This document shows positions 1 to 7,470 of a DNA stretch of 11,262 nucleotides, one piece after another. Each line of letters starts with the position of its first letter. Within the stretch, counting starts at the first letter, position 1. The notes under the pieces are model-generated. The model was not told the DNA's origin, ran no database searches, and was given only the letters and a program-made list of their open reading frames with translations. The translations under genes were made by a program, and so were the position numbers. Source of the DNA: AM-1111 sp046302135 (lineage in GTDB: Bacteria; Bacteroidota; Bacteroidia; B-17B0; Aurantibacillaceae); NCBI GenBank assembly GCA_046302135.1, contig JBKCIQ010000005.1, positions 1 through 11,262 of the forward strand, written 5' to 3'.

Positions 1-21
1 GAGAAATAGATATTTTTTCAT
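1..21 (-). CDS. Possible start of a further downstream gene (7 codons visible)
   Basis: An ATG at 21-19 on the minus strand opens a frame reading MKKYLFL up to the left edge. A short lysine pair followed by hydrophobic residues is how many Bacteroidota signal peptides begin, and the start lies 55 bp after the stop of the OmpA-type gene, in the same direction. The leader is AT-rich and has no Shine-Dalgarno sequence, like the other genes here. Seven codons are too few to identify a product, and a chance ATG is possible. If real, it would be a sixth cotranscribed gene. Confidence 0.35.
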
Positions 22-76
22 GGGGATAATATTATTTGATTATTGAATAGAAAAAATAGCCAATAATGTGCCAGTT
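22..76. other. Short AT-rich gap after the OmpA-type gene
   Basis: These 55 bp hold a run of six T residues on the minus strand (about 56-51), but no GC-rich inverted repeat precedes it. I see no convincing rho-independent terminator and no clear Bacteroidota promoter (TTG / TAnnTTTG). The transcript may therefore continue into the possible gene starting at 21. Confidence 0.4.
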
Positions 77-3004
77 TTAATTTTTCTTTTTGAATATTTC
101 TAATTCTGCTCGCCTATTGAGAGCATGCATTTCCTCGTTACAAGGTGAACCGTCGCAACAAGGGGAAATTAGCTGCATCTCTCCGAAAGATTTAGTTTGA
201 ATTCTATCTTTATTAATACCTTTCTTTAAAAGATATTTTTGAATTGTTTGGGCCCTCAGCTCAGAAATTCTGTTGTTCTCAAAATCTCCTCCACGAGAAT
301 CAGAATGAGAACTAATAAGCAACTCCAGTTTACTATCGCTTTGCATCAGTGAATAAATTTTATCTAATATTACTGTGTTCTTCTGCTCTAAATACCATGT
401 TGCATATGAGAAAAATAATTTGTCGGTAAAAATAACTGTATCTAAATTGGATTTCACCGGAGGAACATATAGTCTTTCAGAACAATCTTTGGTCTTTTTG
501 GCTATTACAACTCTGTTTAAGGTGTCTTTTTTAACAGGGTCTTTTTTTACAATAATTTTCTTTAATGAATCTCTTTTTATAATATCCTTCTTAACAACAA
601 CAACTTTTGAGCTATCATTTTTGTTCGTATTCTTGATATTAGACGTGTTATTAACGGGTGTTTTTTCTTTTTCAAACGAAAGATTCTTTGATGTGTCAAC
701 TTTTGTGTTCTTTTTATTATTGATTTCTATGTTTGACCATGAGTCATCCACGTACATTTCAGCAAGAACCACTTTTTCGTACGCCAAAATATTATATTGA
801 AATTGTTTGAGTCTGTTAAGTTCCTTTACAACTTTTCCGTTTTTATCAGCAATAAAAACTTTTTCGTATTCACTTAAATTGGGATCGTCTGTGTCAAGTG
901 AGAGAATATATTTTTTATTTGAAGGAAGATTCTTGAAAACAAATTGTCCGTCTTTATCAGTGATAACTTCCGCTATTTTATTACCTTGCTCGTCTAAGAG
1001 AAATACCTTCGTTCCCGGTATGGCGACCTTTTCGGGATTTAACGCAATTCCGGATAAGTCCATAACAACATCTTTATCTTCCGCGGCAATTGCAGACATT
1101 ACATCTTTTTCTTGCTGTAAAAGTTTGAGTTGAAATTTTGTTTTACCTGACGTAACGATTGTTTTAATTTCCTTTCCCTGTTTGTTGGCAACTAAAATTT
1201 TAGTTCCTGGTGGCAATAACAAAGTGTCTTCTTCTACTATCTCAATAATATAATTATGTCCTGAGGGCAGTTTTCTGAATGCGAATGATCCTGCATTGTT
1301 TGTGTTTACCTCGTCAATAATGTGGTTTTTTTCATCTTTTACAACTAATTTTTTATTAGACATTGGTAGATTATTACTATCAGGAAAAAACATATTTCCT
1401 GCAAGAATAATATCATCTTCAGCATCAATTGCAGACATTGAATTCTGTCTACATTTTAGGGCATTAAAAACAAATTTTCCCTGCCTAAGCTTTTCAGTCA
1501 TCGTTAATATGTTTCCATTCTTGTCTGCAAAGTAGTAACGCGGATATTCCGAAAAAGTCGAATCCTGGTCATCCATTCTTATCAGATAACTTTTATCGGG
1601 ATCTAGATTGTTGAATTTAAAATACCCTTTTTTGTTTGTTCTAGATTGGGCGTAAATATTTCCAAGACTATCTATAAGGTAAATTTTTTGATCGTACGCA
1701 ACATTAGAAGTGTCAAGGGTGTTCAAAATGTAACCCTCAAGTACTTCAGACTTGTCGTTAAAGATAAAATGATAAATGTCGTCTGAACCTTTACCACCCG
1801 CTCTGTCGGATGTAAAAAAGCCCTCTTTTTCTCCGGTGAAGTAAACACCAAAATCATCTGTAATGTCGTTAAGACCAATTCCCTCATTTCTACGAAGAAT
1901 CCATTTATCAGAAATTTCATGCGCTGAAAAAATATCCATTCCGCCAAAGCCAGGAAGTCCTTCAGACGAGAAAAAAAGTATCCCGTCATATCTTATAGAA
2001 GGAAATTCTTCATTGCCCACGGTATTTATATCCGGACCTAAATTTATAGGTTCTGCCCATTCCCCATTAGTAAATTTGCTAAAGTAAATATCGAATCCGC
2101 CATATCCTCCAGGTTTATCTGAAGAAAAAAATAAGGTTAATCCGTCGTCTGATAGTGTCGGATGTGCGATTGAATATTCATCGCTATCAAATTTTAACTC
2201 CTTTATATTTTTTATTTTTTTTCCGCTTATATCCGCAGAATAAATCTTCGCTCTGTTGGTAAAGTCCTTCTTACCTTTTAAGGCTACGTATGATACTCTA
2301 GTGAAGTAAATGGTTTTACCATCCTTAGAAAAGCACACAGGTCCTTCATGCATTGTACTGTTTAACTTCCTAGATAATCCGGAAGGTTTACCTGAAACAG
2401 TTTTACCATCAGTGTTAATTGAATATACATCTAAGTAGGGGTGCCCGTTGTATTCGTATTCAGTAAAATCGATTAAATCATTTTGGCGTTCAGCAGTAAA
2501 AACAAGTTTACCATTCCAAAGAACGGGACTGAATTCTGATAAATTAGTATTTAAATTGACTAAATTATTGATTTCATATTCCTGGGGTTTGCTTCTCCAT
2601 TTTTTTATTTCATGACAGCTCAATATTCCTACCTGTGCCAAATAGTCTCCGGGTCTTAGCTCTAAACATCTGTTATATTGAATTTCAGCTTCTTCAAAGT
2701 TGCCGGTTGATTTTAGGATCATCCCATCATGCAAATAAACATCGGGGTCGGTACTACCTTTTTGTATTGCAAGTCTGTAATATGTTGCGGCGTTGCTATA
2801 ATCTTTAATGAATCTGTAGCAATCACCTAAATGTGCTAAAAATATTGGATCTCCTGAATGTTTTGTTTTTTTTAAGGCATGCAGATAATATCTTATAGCC
2901 TTATGATAATCCATTTTTTTAAAGTACTCGTCTCCTTTACTGACTTGTCCTCTAACGAATGAAAATGTAATGAAAACAAAAATTATTTTAAACCAACTCC
3001 GCAT
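77..3004 (-). CDS. PorE-like TPR / PD40 propeller / triple CRD / OmpA-C lipid-free periplasmic protein
   Basis: A 975-residue exported protein. Residues 1-20 look like a signal peptide (hydrophobic core, then VRGQ), with no lipobox cysteine. Residues about 21-135 are TPR-like helices. Residues about 155-415 carry five PD40/WD40-like blades, with motifs such as FFSSDKPGGYGGFDIYFSK and FFTSDRAGGKGSDDIY. Three carboxypeptidase-regulatory-like units follow at about 421-520, 531-630 and 647-745. A Lys/Asp-rich linker (about 760-850) leads to an OmpA C-terminal domain (855-971) with HSDSRG, ISELRA and NRRAELEI; the Asp of HSD and the Arg of ELRA are the expected peptidoglycan-binding residues. The CCDGSPC loop before NRR is of the Cys-rich kind seen in Bacteroidota members. 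This is the domain order of Porphyromonas PorE, a T9SS-associated protein that binds peptidoglycan, but paralogues are common, so the exact role is inferred. It starts 5 bp after the PorP/SprF stop. Confidence 0.93.
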   Translation of the reverse strand: MRSWFKIIFVFITFSFVRGQVSKGDEYFKKMDYHKAIRYYLHALKKTKHSGDPIFLAHLGDCYRFIKDYSNAATYYRLAIQKGSTDPDVYLHDGMILKSTGNFEEAEIQYNRCLELRPGDYLAQVGILSCHEIKKWRSKPQEYEINNLVNLNTNLSEFSPVLWNGKLVFTAERQNDLIDFTEYEYNGHPYLDVYSINTDGKTVSGKPSGLSRKLNSTMHEGPVCFSKDGKTIYFTRVSYVALKGKKDFTNRAKIYSADISGKKIKNIKELKFDSDEYSIAHPTLSDDGLTLFFSSDKPGGYGGFDIYFSKFTNGEWAEPINLGPDINTVGNEEFPSIRYDGILFFSSEGLPGFGGMDIFSAHEISDKWILRRNEGIGLNDITDDFGVYFTGEKEGFFTSDRAGGKGSDDIYHFIFNDKSEVLEGYILNTLDTSNVAYDQKIYLIDSLGNIYAQSRTNKKGYFKFNNLDPDKSYLIRMDDQDSTFSEYPRYYFADKNGNILTMTEKLRQGKFVFNALKCRQNSMSAIDAEDDIILAGNMFFPDSNNLPMSNKKLVVKDEKNHIIDEVNTNNAGSFAFRKLPSGHNYIIEIVEEDTLLLPPGTKILVANKQGKEIKTIVTSGKTKFQLKLLQQEKDVMSAIAAEDKDVVMDLSGIALNPEKVAIPGTKVFLLDEQGNKIAEVITDKDGQFVFKNLPSNKKYILSLDTDDPNLSEYEKVFIADKNGKVVKELNRLKQFQYNILAYEKVVLAEMYVDDSWSNIEINNKKNTKVDTSKNLSFEKEKTPVNNTSNIKNTNKNDSSKVVVVKKDIIKRDSLKKIIVKKDPVKKDTLNRVVIAKKTKDCSERLYVPPVKSNLDTVIFTDKLFFSYATWYLEQKNTVILDKIYSLMQSDSKLELLISSHSDSRGGDFENNRISELRAQTIQKYLLKKGINKDRIQTKSFGEMQLISPCCDGSPCNEEMHALNRRAELEIFKKKN

Positions 3005-3009
3005 TGTAC

Positions 3010-3933
3010 TTATAAAAATCTAGGAGAGATAATTTTTGTATGAAAAATATTGAAATTGTATCCTAGAATAATTTCATGGCTTAAGCCTGCCGGTCTACCA
3101 ATTTGATTGGTTCCTGCATCCAAGCTGTAGCCAACTCGGAAGTTGTCATTAACGTTATATTGAGTGAGAAAAACATAACCGTATTTTGCTCTGGCGGATA
3201 CCCCAATCCAAACTTTTTGCTTCAAATTAATATTGAGATTAATGTCAACAGCAGGCTGATTGGTTCCATAATATTTTACAACCATTGAAGGATTGATGAT
3301 GAAGTTTTCTCCAACTTTAAAACCTTTTCCAACTGTTAGAAAAATATGTCTTTTTAAACTATAGTCCGCGAAGAAATTTGCTGAGTCCAGTTGTATGTTA
3401 TCAAATATTTTTGCTCCGTTAAGGTGGGTCATGCTCAGGCCTGCGTAGAATGAATTATCTTGATAATATAATCCTGCGGAGAAGTCAAATACGGTTCTGC
3501 TGTTGGTTTGGTAGTAACTATTTATATCGCCTTGGTCTTTAAATTTAAGCTCATTCCAGTTGAAATAATAATTTAAGATCCCTGTTCCAATTCCGGCTGA
3601 GATAACTCCATTTCCTAACTTTTTACGATAGCAATATGTTCCGTAAGCACCGGTAGTTTGTTTAGGACCGATTGACTCAGTGTAAACATATCCTCCAAGT
3701 CCAATAAATTTTCTTCTTATTGGTCCGTGAATGCTTATTAAGGATGTTTTCGGCGAACCTATAAAAGTGGTCCATTGATTTCTGACGAGTAGGGTAGAGC
3801 TAAGTGAGTTTTTGCTACCTGCATAAGCAGGGTTAATTGCTAGTTGATTGAACATGTACATACTGTACTGAGGGTCTTGCTGAGCGCGACAAATTCCGCT
3901 TAAGAGAAAAAAAATGAGTAAGGTTCTTTTCAT
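3010..3933 (-). CDS. PorP/SprF-family type IX secretion outer-membrane protein
   Basis: A 307-residue protein with a signal peptide (MKRTLLIFFLLSGICRAQ) followed at once by the family's N-terminal signature, QDPQYSMYMFNQLAINPAYA. Other family features are RNQWTTFIGSPKTSLISIHG (51-70), alternating strand patterns typical of an outer-membrane beta barrel, GYSLDAGTNQIGRPAGLSHE (268-287), and an ending in SPRFL. The start at 3933 is preferred because the signal peptide begins there; an in-frame ATG at 3984 would add 17 non-signal residues and overlap the previous gene by 44 bp. In Flavobacterium johnsoniae, SprF-type proteins are needed to export or attach cargo with type B C-terminal domains, so the CHU_C protein encoded 7 bp upstream is the likely partner. 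Family assignment is firm; partner assignment is inferred from position. Confidence 0.95.
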   Translation of the reverse strand: MKRTLLIFFLLSGICRAQQDPQYSMYMFNQLAINPAYAGSKNSLSSTLLVRNQWTTFIGSPKTSLISIHGPIRRKFIGLGGYVYTESIGPKQTTGAYGTYCYRKKLGNGVISAGIGTGILNYYFNWNELKFKDQGDINSYYQTNSRTVFDFSAGLYYQDNSFYAGLSMTHLNGAKIFDNIQLDSANFFADYSLKRHIFLTVGKGFKVGENFIINPSMVVKYYGTNQPAVDINLNINLKQKVWIGVSARAKYGYVFLTQYNVNDNFRVGYSLDAGTNQIGRPAGLSHEIILGYNFNIFHTKIISPRFL

Positions 3934-3940
3934 TAAAAAA

Positions 3941-4693
3941 TTATTTAAGAAGTTCAAGCCATCCTTTACGTTCTCCCCCATCAACGATTAAAACATAAAA
4001 ATAAGTTGCTGGCGGCAAATCAAAACCATTGTTATCTTTTCCTACAAAAATAACATTTGTATTGTCATAATTTTTACCCTCCCAAACTTTTAAACCATAT
4101 CGGTTAAAAATAAATAAGGAATTATTCGGATAAGTGTTAATATTCGTGATAATGAAAGCGTCATTTTTTCCATCTCCATTTGGTGTAATGGCATTGTAGA
4201 AATCCAAATCGCAAGGATTGGTAGAAGGCGTAATAACTACCGTGTCTATGATTGAGTTGCCGGTTGAATCTATGGCCGATAAAATGTAGGTGCCTGCTGA
4301 TAAGTTAGTTAAAGTGGGAAGAGTATCCATTGAAGGGTACCAAATCCATGTAACTTGACCTACAGCGTTTACGGGATTAGCCATAATAAAACCGTCATGC
4401 GCATTAATACAGGATTCACTGGAGTAGAAAATATTTACAGAAAAAATGCCCGCTGTAAAAACGGTATCAGGTTGAATGAAACCCTGGGTAAAATAGTTAG
4501 CTCCATCTGTTCCGGTTACAACCACAGGCTCGCCAATGTTATAATCTAGAGTTACTCCAGATGACGTTGTGCCTCTTCCGCCATTAGAGTTGATGACTTG
4601 ACGATCTAGGGATTGAGAGAAAGCAAAATTATTTAGAAAACAAAAAAATAGAATTGTTTTAAATAAATTTTTTATTAATGTAATAAATTTCAT
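3941..4693 (-). CDS. Small secreted protein with SprB-like repeat and CHU_C (type B T9SS) C-terminal domain
   Basis: A 250-residue protein. The signal peptide ends near FAFSQ (residue 27). Residues 28-76 form an N-terminal module seen in many Bacteroidota secreted proteins (VINSNGGRGTTSSGVTLDYN, then IGEPVV and FTQGFIQP). Residues about 84-160 resemble one SprB repeat (ESCINAHDGFIMANPVNAVG, then LTNLSAGTYILSAIDSTGN). Residues 162-250 are the gliding-motility-associated CHU_C domain: ITPNGDGKND (169-178), IFNRYGLKVWEG (195-206), LPPATYFYVL (226-235) and the closing KGWLELLK. That domain is a type B T9SS export signal, so the protein should reach the cell surface or medium. It has almost no adhesin body compared with SprB-type giants, so it may be a cap, adaptor or anchor rather than an adhesin; that is inference. 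The gap to the gene upstream is 3 bp. Confidence 0.93.
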   Translation of the reverse strand: MKFITLIKNLFKTILFFCFLNNFAFSQSLDRQVINSNGGRGTTSSGVTLDYNIGEPVVVTGTDGANYFTQGFIQPDTVFTAGIFSVNIFYSSESCINAHDGFIMANPVNAVGQVTWIWYPSMDTLPTLTNLSAGTYILSAIDSTGNSIIDTVVITPSTNPCDLDFYNAITPNGDGKNDAFIITNINTYPNNSLFIFNRYGLKVWEGKNYDNTNVIFVGKDNNGFDLPPATYFYVLIVDGGERKGWLELLK

Positions 4694-4696
4694 TGA

Positions 4697-7468
4697 TTAA
4701 TCAGCTTTAGTTACGGTATAAGTAACTCTTGCTCCGTAAATCCTCAAATTTGTTGTGTTAACCTCTTCAACAGTAGAAACTCGTATATAGTAGGCATCAT
4801 TAGCGCCTACAACATCAGAACCGGTACCTGAGATAGTTTGTAATGCAGCTGATGCTCCCGACGTTGCGTTTGTTGTTGCAATTACAAATGTTATAGTTGA
4901 GCCCGAAGCTATCTGATATAAAGTACCTTGCAAATTGTAGGTAGCATCATTATCCCAAACGTAAACATCTAAATTGGTGATTTGTGCTCCCTCAGGTAAT
5001 GTTATTGGGGCACTAAAATAAGAAGTCGTGCCGTAGGTACCGCCACTAATCCAACACGAACCGCCACCGGTAAAGCTTCCTCTTACCCCAGAACTTGCAC
5101 CTGTTGAGTACATGTTAAATGCGGCCGCAGGTACATTTAAATATTTAGTTTTTGCAGAAGAATACTTATAATCATTTGCTGCTGGAATTTCAATATCCCC
5201 GACAACAGTTAATCTGGAGGAAGCAGAAGGGTTAGACGTCCCCATACCAATGTTTCCGGTAGAATTAATCGACATCTGTGGCAATCCGTTTGAAAAAAAC
5301 TTGATTCCAGAATATGAACTCAGATAAGCAGTTGGTCCGAAAGCATTCCAAGTATCATTAACCCAAGACAAAGAGTAATGTCCAACAGATTTACTGTCGT
5401 ATGAAAAGAAATCAGATGATGGCGATACCCCAAGTGATTTACCTAAAGAAAGTCCAATACTGCCGTTAGCAATTGATAATTTTTCGGTTGGAGAATTTGT
5501 ACCGATACCAACAAGTCCACTGGTTGGATTTAAAAGAGTATTTCTATTTGCATCAAAATACATATAAGTCTGCATTGTATTAGCTGCTACTCCATTTTGC
5601 ATCCCGAAGAATAACGAGGTCCCGTTATGACCAATAGCCCAAGAATGACCCGTTCCAGAATTTCCTCCTATGGATGAACTTAATTGCCAACCACTCCCAT
5701 CCGCAACTGAACCTGCAATAGTTTGGTTTACGTAGTTATCAGGATCAATTACCGTGTTGTTGGAAATGATGCTTGAGCCAGCTACATGTAATTTCGCTGA
5801 TGGTGTATTGGTGCCAATACCAACATTTGTCCCGTTATCAAAAATCAACGATGTAGAACTTAACGATGTTGCCGATGTCCATTTGGGAACATAATTTATC
5901 GTTCCCCCAGATAGGCCTCCGGGCAGCGAAGAGAGATCTGCCCATGACGCAACACCTGTAGCATCAGATTTAAGAACTTTGTTTGCACCTTGGTACCCAT
6001 CAACAATTTTCATAGTAAAAGTTGAACCTCCACCTAAAGCAACATAATTATTTGGAGCGGATTGGTTAAGGAAAATTCCTGCATATACAGAGGAATAATA
6101 CCCTTTTGCCATAATTGCAAAATCAATGGGTCCAATTGGTGAAATATTATTGTAGCCTGCAATTCTCAAGCTTGACCAAGTTGTTCCGGGTGCATTTGTA
6201 CCTGAGTTGTTTGATACCGCTGAAAATGCTGTGCCAATTCCTGATGAATTATGAAAAACAGAAATATTTCCTAAAGAATCTCCATTGGAAATTGGATTTT
6301 CAACATGAAGCTTTTTCGATGGTAATGCTACTCCGATACCAACATTTCCATTGGCAACAACAAAATTACCAAAGTTACCGGTATAAGTTTTAGAATCGTT
6401 TACAATTAAATTATTGGTTGAGTTATCAAATTTAAAAAACTTTAGGTATCCACCCGCGGTGCTAAAATCTTTTCTCATAACAAAGTCTGAACTTCCTGAA
6501 TTTGTGGTGTTGTCATTTTTTTCAGAATATAAAAAATATTGAGTTCCAACATAACTGTCAAACATGCTTAATCTTAAACCTGCTATCGTATTTTGACTTG
6601 CAGATTTACTATTGATGTTTAAAATTGCATCGCTTGATGATTCTATATGAAGCGGGTAGGTAGGGGATATAGTTCCAATTCCAATATTACTACCATCATT
6701 AAACAAGAAAGAGTTAGCTACCCACCCAGACCCATTATGTCTGAGAGTTTGTCCGTTTGTTCCGCTTGGTAAAAAACTTGGTGTAACCCAACTTGGAGCG
6801 GCGGCACCATTGCTTTGTAAAACTTGTCCGCTTGTTCCTGCAGAAGTGATTCCAAAAGCGGATGCATCAGAATAAACTATTCCACCGTTTACTGCTGTGA
6901 GCGAAGCGTTAGTTCCGCCTTTACTCAGAGGAATAAGCGGTAAGTCACCGGAAACAATGGATCTGAAACTTGGTTGGCCTCCCAAACCGTTCGGAGAGGC
7001 AAAAAAAACATTACTGGATAAAGTTTGAAACCCAAGAGTTAAATTTCCTGATGAGGTAATAGGACTACCGGAAACAGTAAATAAACCAGTGGGAGCTGAA
7101 ATTCCAACCGAAGTTACTGTTCCGTTTGAAGTGTTTGCTGTTGGTGAAACCATTTGCCACTTAGAACCGTCATAAACAACTTTTACAACCTGGTTCGCTG
7201 CAATGTCACCAGCAATCAGGTTGGTAGAATTTCCATTTTTCATGATGGCAGAAGGACCACTACCTGAAACATCTCGTGTTGGATTGGCTCCACAGCTTAC
7301 ATGAGCTCTGAAATTTATTTCAATCCCACTTCTTAAAGGGAAAACGCCCGGAACATTGAGAGTATATGCAGTTGAGGTTCCGGTTGAGGTAACTTCAACT
7401 TGGGAAAAGGCAGCACTACTAATTATAAAAAGCAGTAGAAGAATAATGATTTTATTCAAATTCCTCAT
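4697..7468 (-). CDS. Secreted phage-tail-fibre-like repeat protein
   Basis: A 923-residue protein with a clear signal peptide (cleavage near AAFSQ, residue 23). Residues about 24-106 resemble a small domain found in tail-fibre proteins (NGNSTNLIAGDIAANQVVKV, then YDGSKWQMV). Residues 114-190 carry another tail-fibre signature: TVTSVGISAPTGLFTVSG, SGNLTLGF, SGDLPLIPLSKGGTNASL. Five motifs of the type NVGIGTNTPSAKLHVAG follow at about 261, 375, 548, 652 and 739, separated by variable spacers rich in Ser, Asn and Gly; such repeats are common in trimeric beta-helical fibres and in Bacteroidota surface proteins. Residues about 760-923 form a distinct C-terminal beta-rich domain of unknown family (ITNLDVYVWDNDATYN, ending VTYTVTKAD). 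I see neither an S74 chaperone domain nor a T9SS C-terminal domain. No other phage genes are near, so a cell-surface fibre is more likely than a virion part. It starts 2 bp after the collagen-like gene's stop. Confidence 0.85.
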   Translation of the reverse strand: MRNLNKIIILLLLFIISSAAFSQVEVTSTGTSTAYTLNVPGVFPLRSGIEINFRAHVSCGANPTRDVSGSGPSAIMKNGNSTNLIAGDIAANQVVKVVYDGSKWQMVSPTANTSNGTVTSVGISAPTGLFTVSGSPITSSGNLTLGFQTLSSNVFFASPNGLGGQPSFRSIVSGDLPLIPLSKGGTNASLTAVNGGIVYSDASAFGITSAGTSGQVLQSNGAAAPSWVTPSFLPSGTNGQTLRHNGSGWVANSFLFNDGSNIGIGTISPTYPLHIESSSDAILNINSKSASQNTIAGLRLSMFDSYVGTQYFLYSEKNDNTTNSGSSDFVMRKDFSTAGGYLKFFKFDNSTNNLIVNDSKTYTGNFGNFVVANGNVGIGVALPSKKLHVENPISNGDSLGNISVFHNSSGIGTAFSAVSNNSGTNAPGTTWSSLRIAGYNNISPIGPIDFAIMAKGYYSSVYAGIFLNQSAPNNYVALGGGSTFTMKIVDGYQGANKVLKSDATGVASWADLSSLPGGLSGGTINYVPKWTSATSLSSTSLIFDNGTNVGIGTNTPSAKLHVAGSSIISNNTVIDPDNYVNQTIAGSVADGSGWQLSSSIGGNSGTGHSWAIGHNGTSLFFGMQNGVAANTMQTYMYFDANRNTLLNPTSGLVGIGTNSPTEKLSIANGSIGLSLGKSLGVSPSSDFFSYDSKSVGHYSLSWVNDTWNAFGPTAYLSSYSGIKFFSNGLPQMSINSTGNIGMGTSNPSASSRLTVVGDIEIPAANDYKYSSAKTKYLNVPAAAFNMYSTGASSGVRGSFTGGGSCWISGGTYGTTSYFSAPITLPEGAQITNLDVYVWDNDATYNLQGTLYQIASGSTITFVIATTNATSGASAALQTISGTGSDVVGANDAYYIRVSTVEEVNTTNLRIYGARVTYTVTKAD
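5200..6690 (-). repeat. Five VGIGT-type fibre motifs in the tail-fibre-like protein
   Basis: The motifs NIGIGTISPTYPLHIE, NVGIGVALPSKKLHVE, NVGIGTNTPSAKLHVAG, LVGIGTNSPTEKLSIA and NIGMGTSNPSASSRLTVVG begin at residues 261, 375, 548, 652 and 739. They belong to the same motif class as in the collagen-like protein next door, so the two genes share a building block. Confidence 0.85.
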
Positions 7469-7470
7469 AA

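Noticed and set aside
22..76. Rho-independent terminator after the OmpA-type gene
   Set aside because: A T-run exists, but no complementary stem precedes it; the GGC elements nearby are direct, not inverted, repeats.
375..1535. Plus-strand open frames opposite the OmpA-type gene
   Set aside because: They overlap a well-supported domain protein, have Phe/Leu/Ser-rich antisense composition and show no motifs.
1723..1989. Minus-strand 88-residue open frame in another frame
   Set aside because: It is nested inside the OmpA-type gene's propeller region and looks like an out-of-frame shadow.
6115..6393. Plus-strand 92-residue open frame
   Set aside because: It lies fully antisense to the tail-fibre-like gene and shows no recognisable features.
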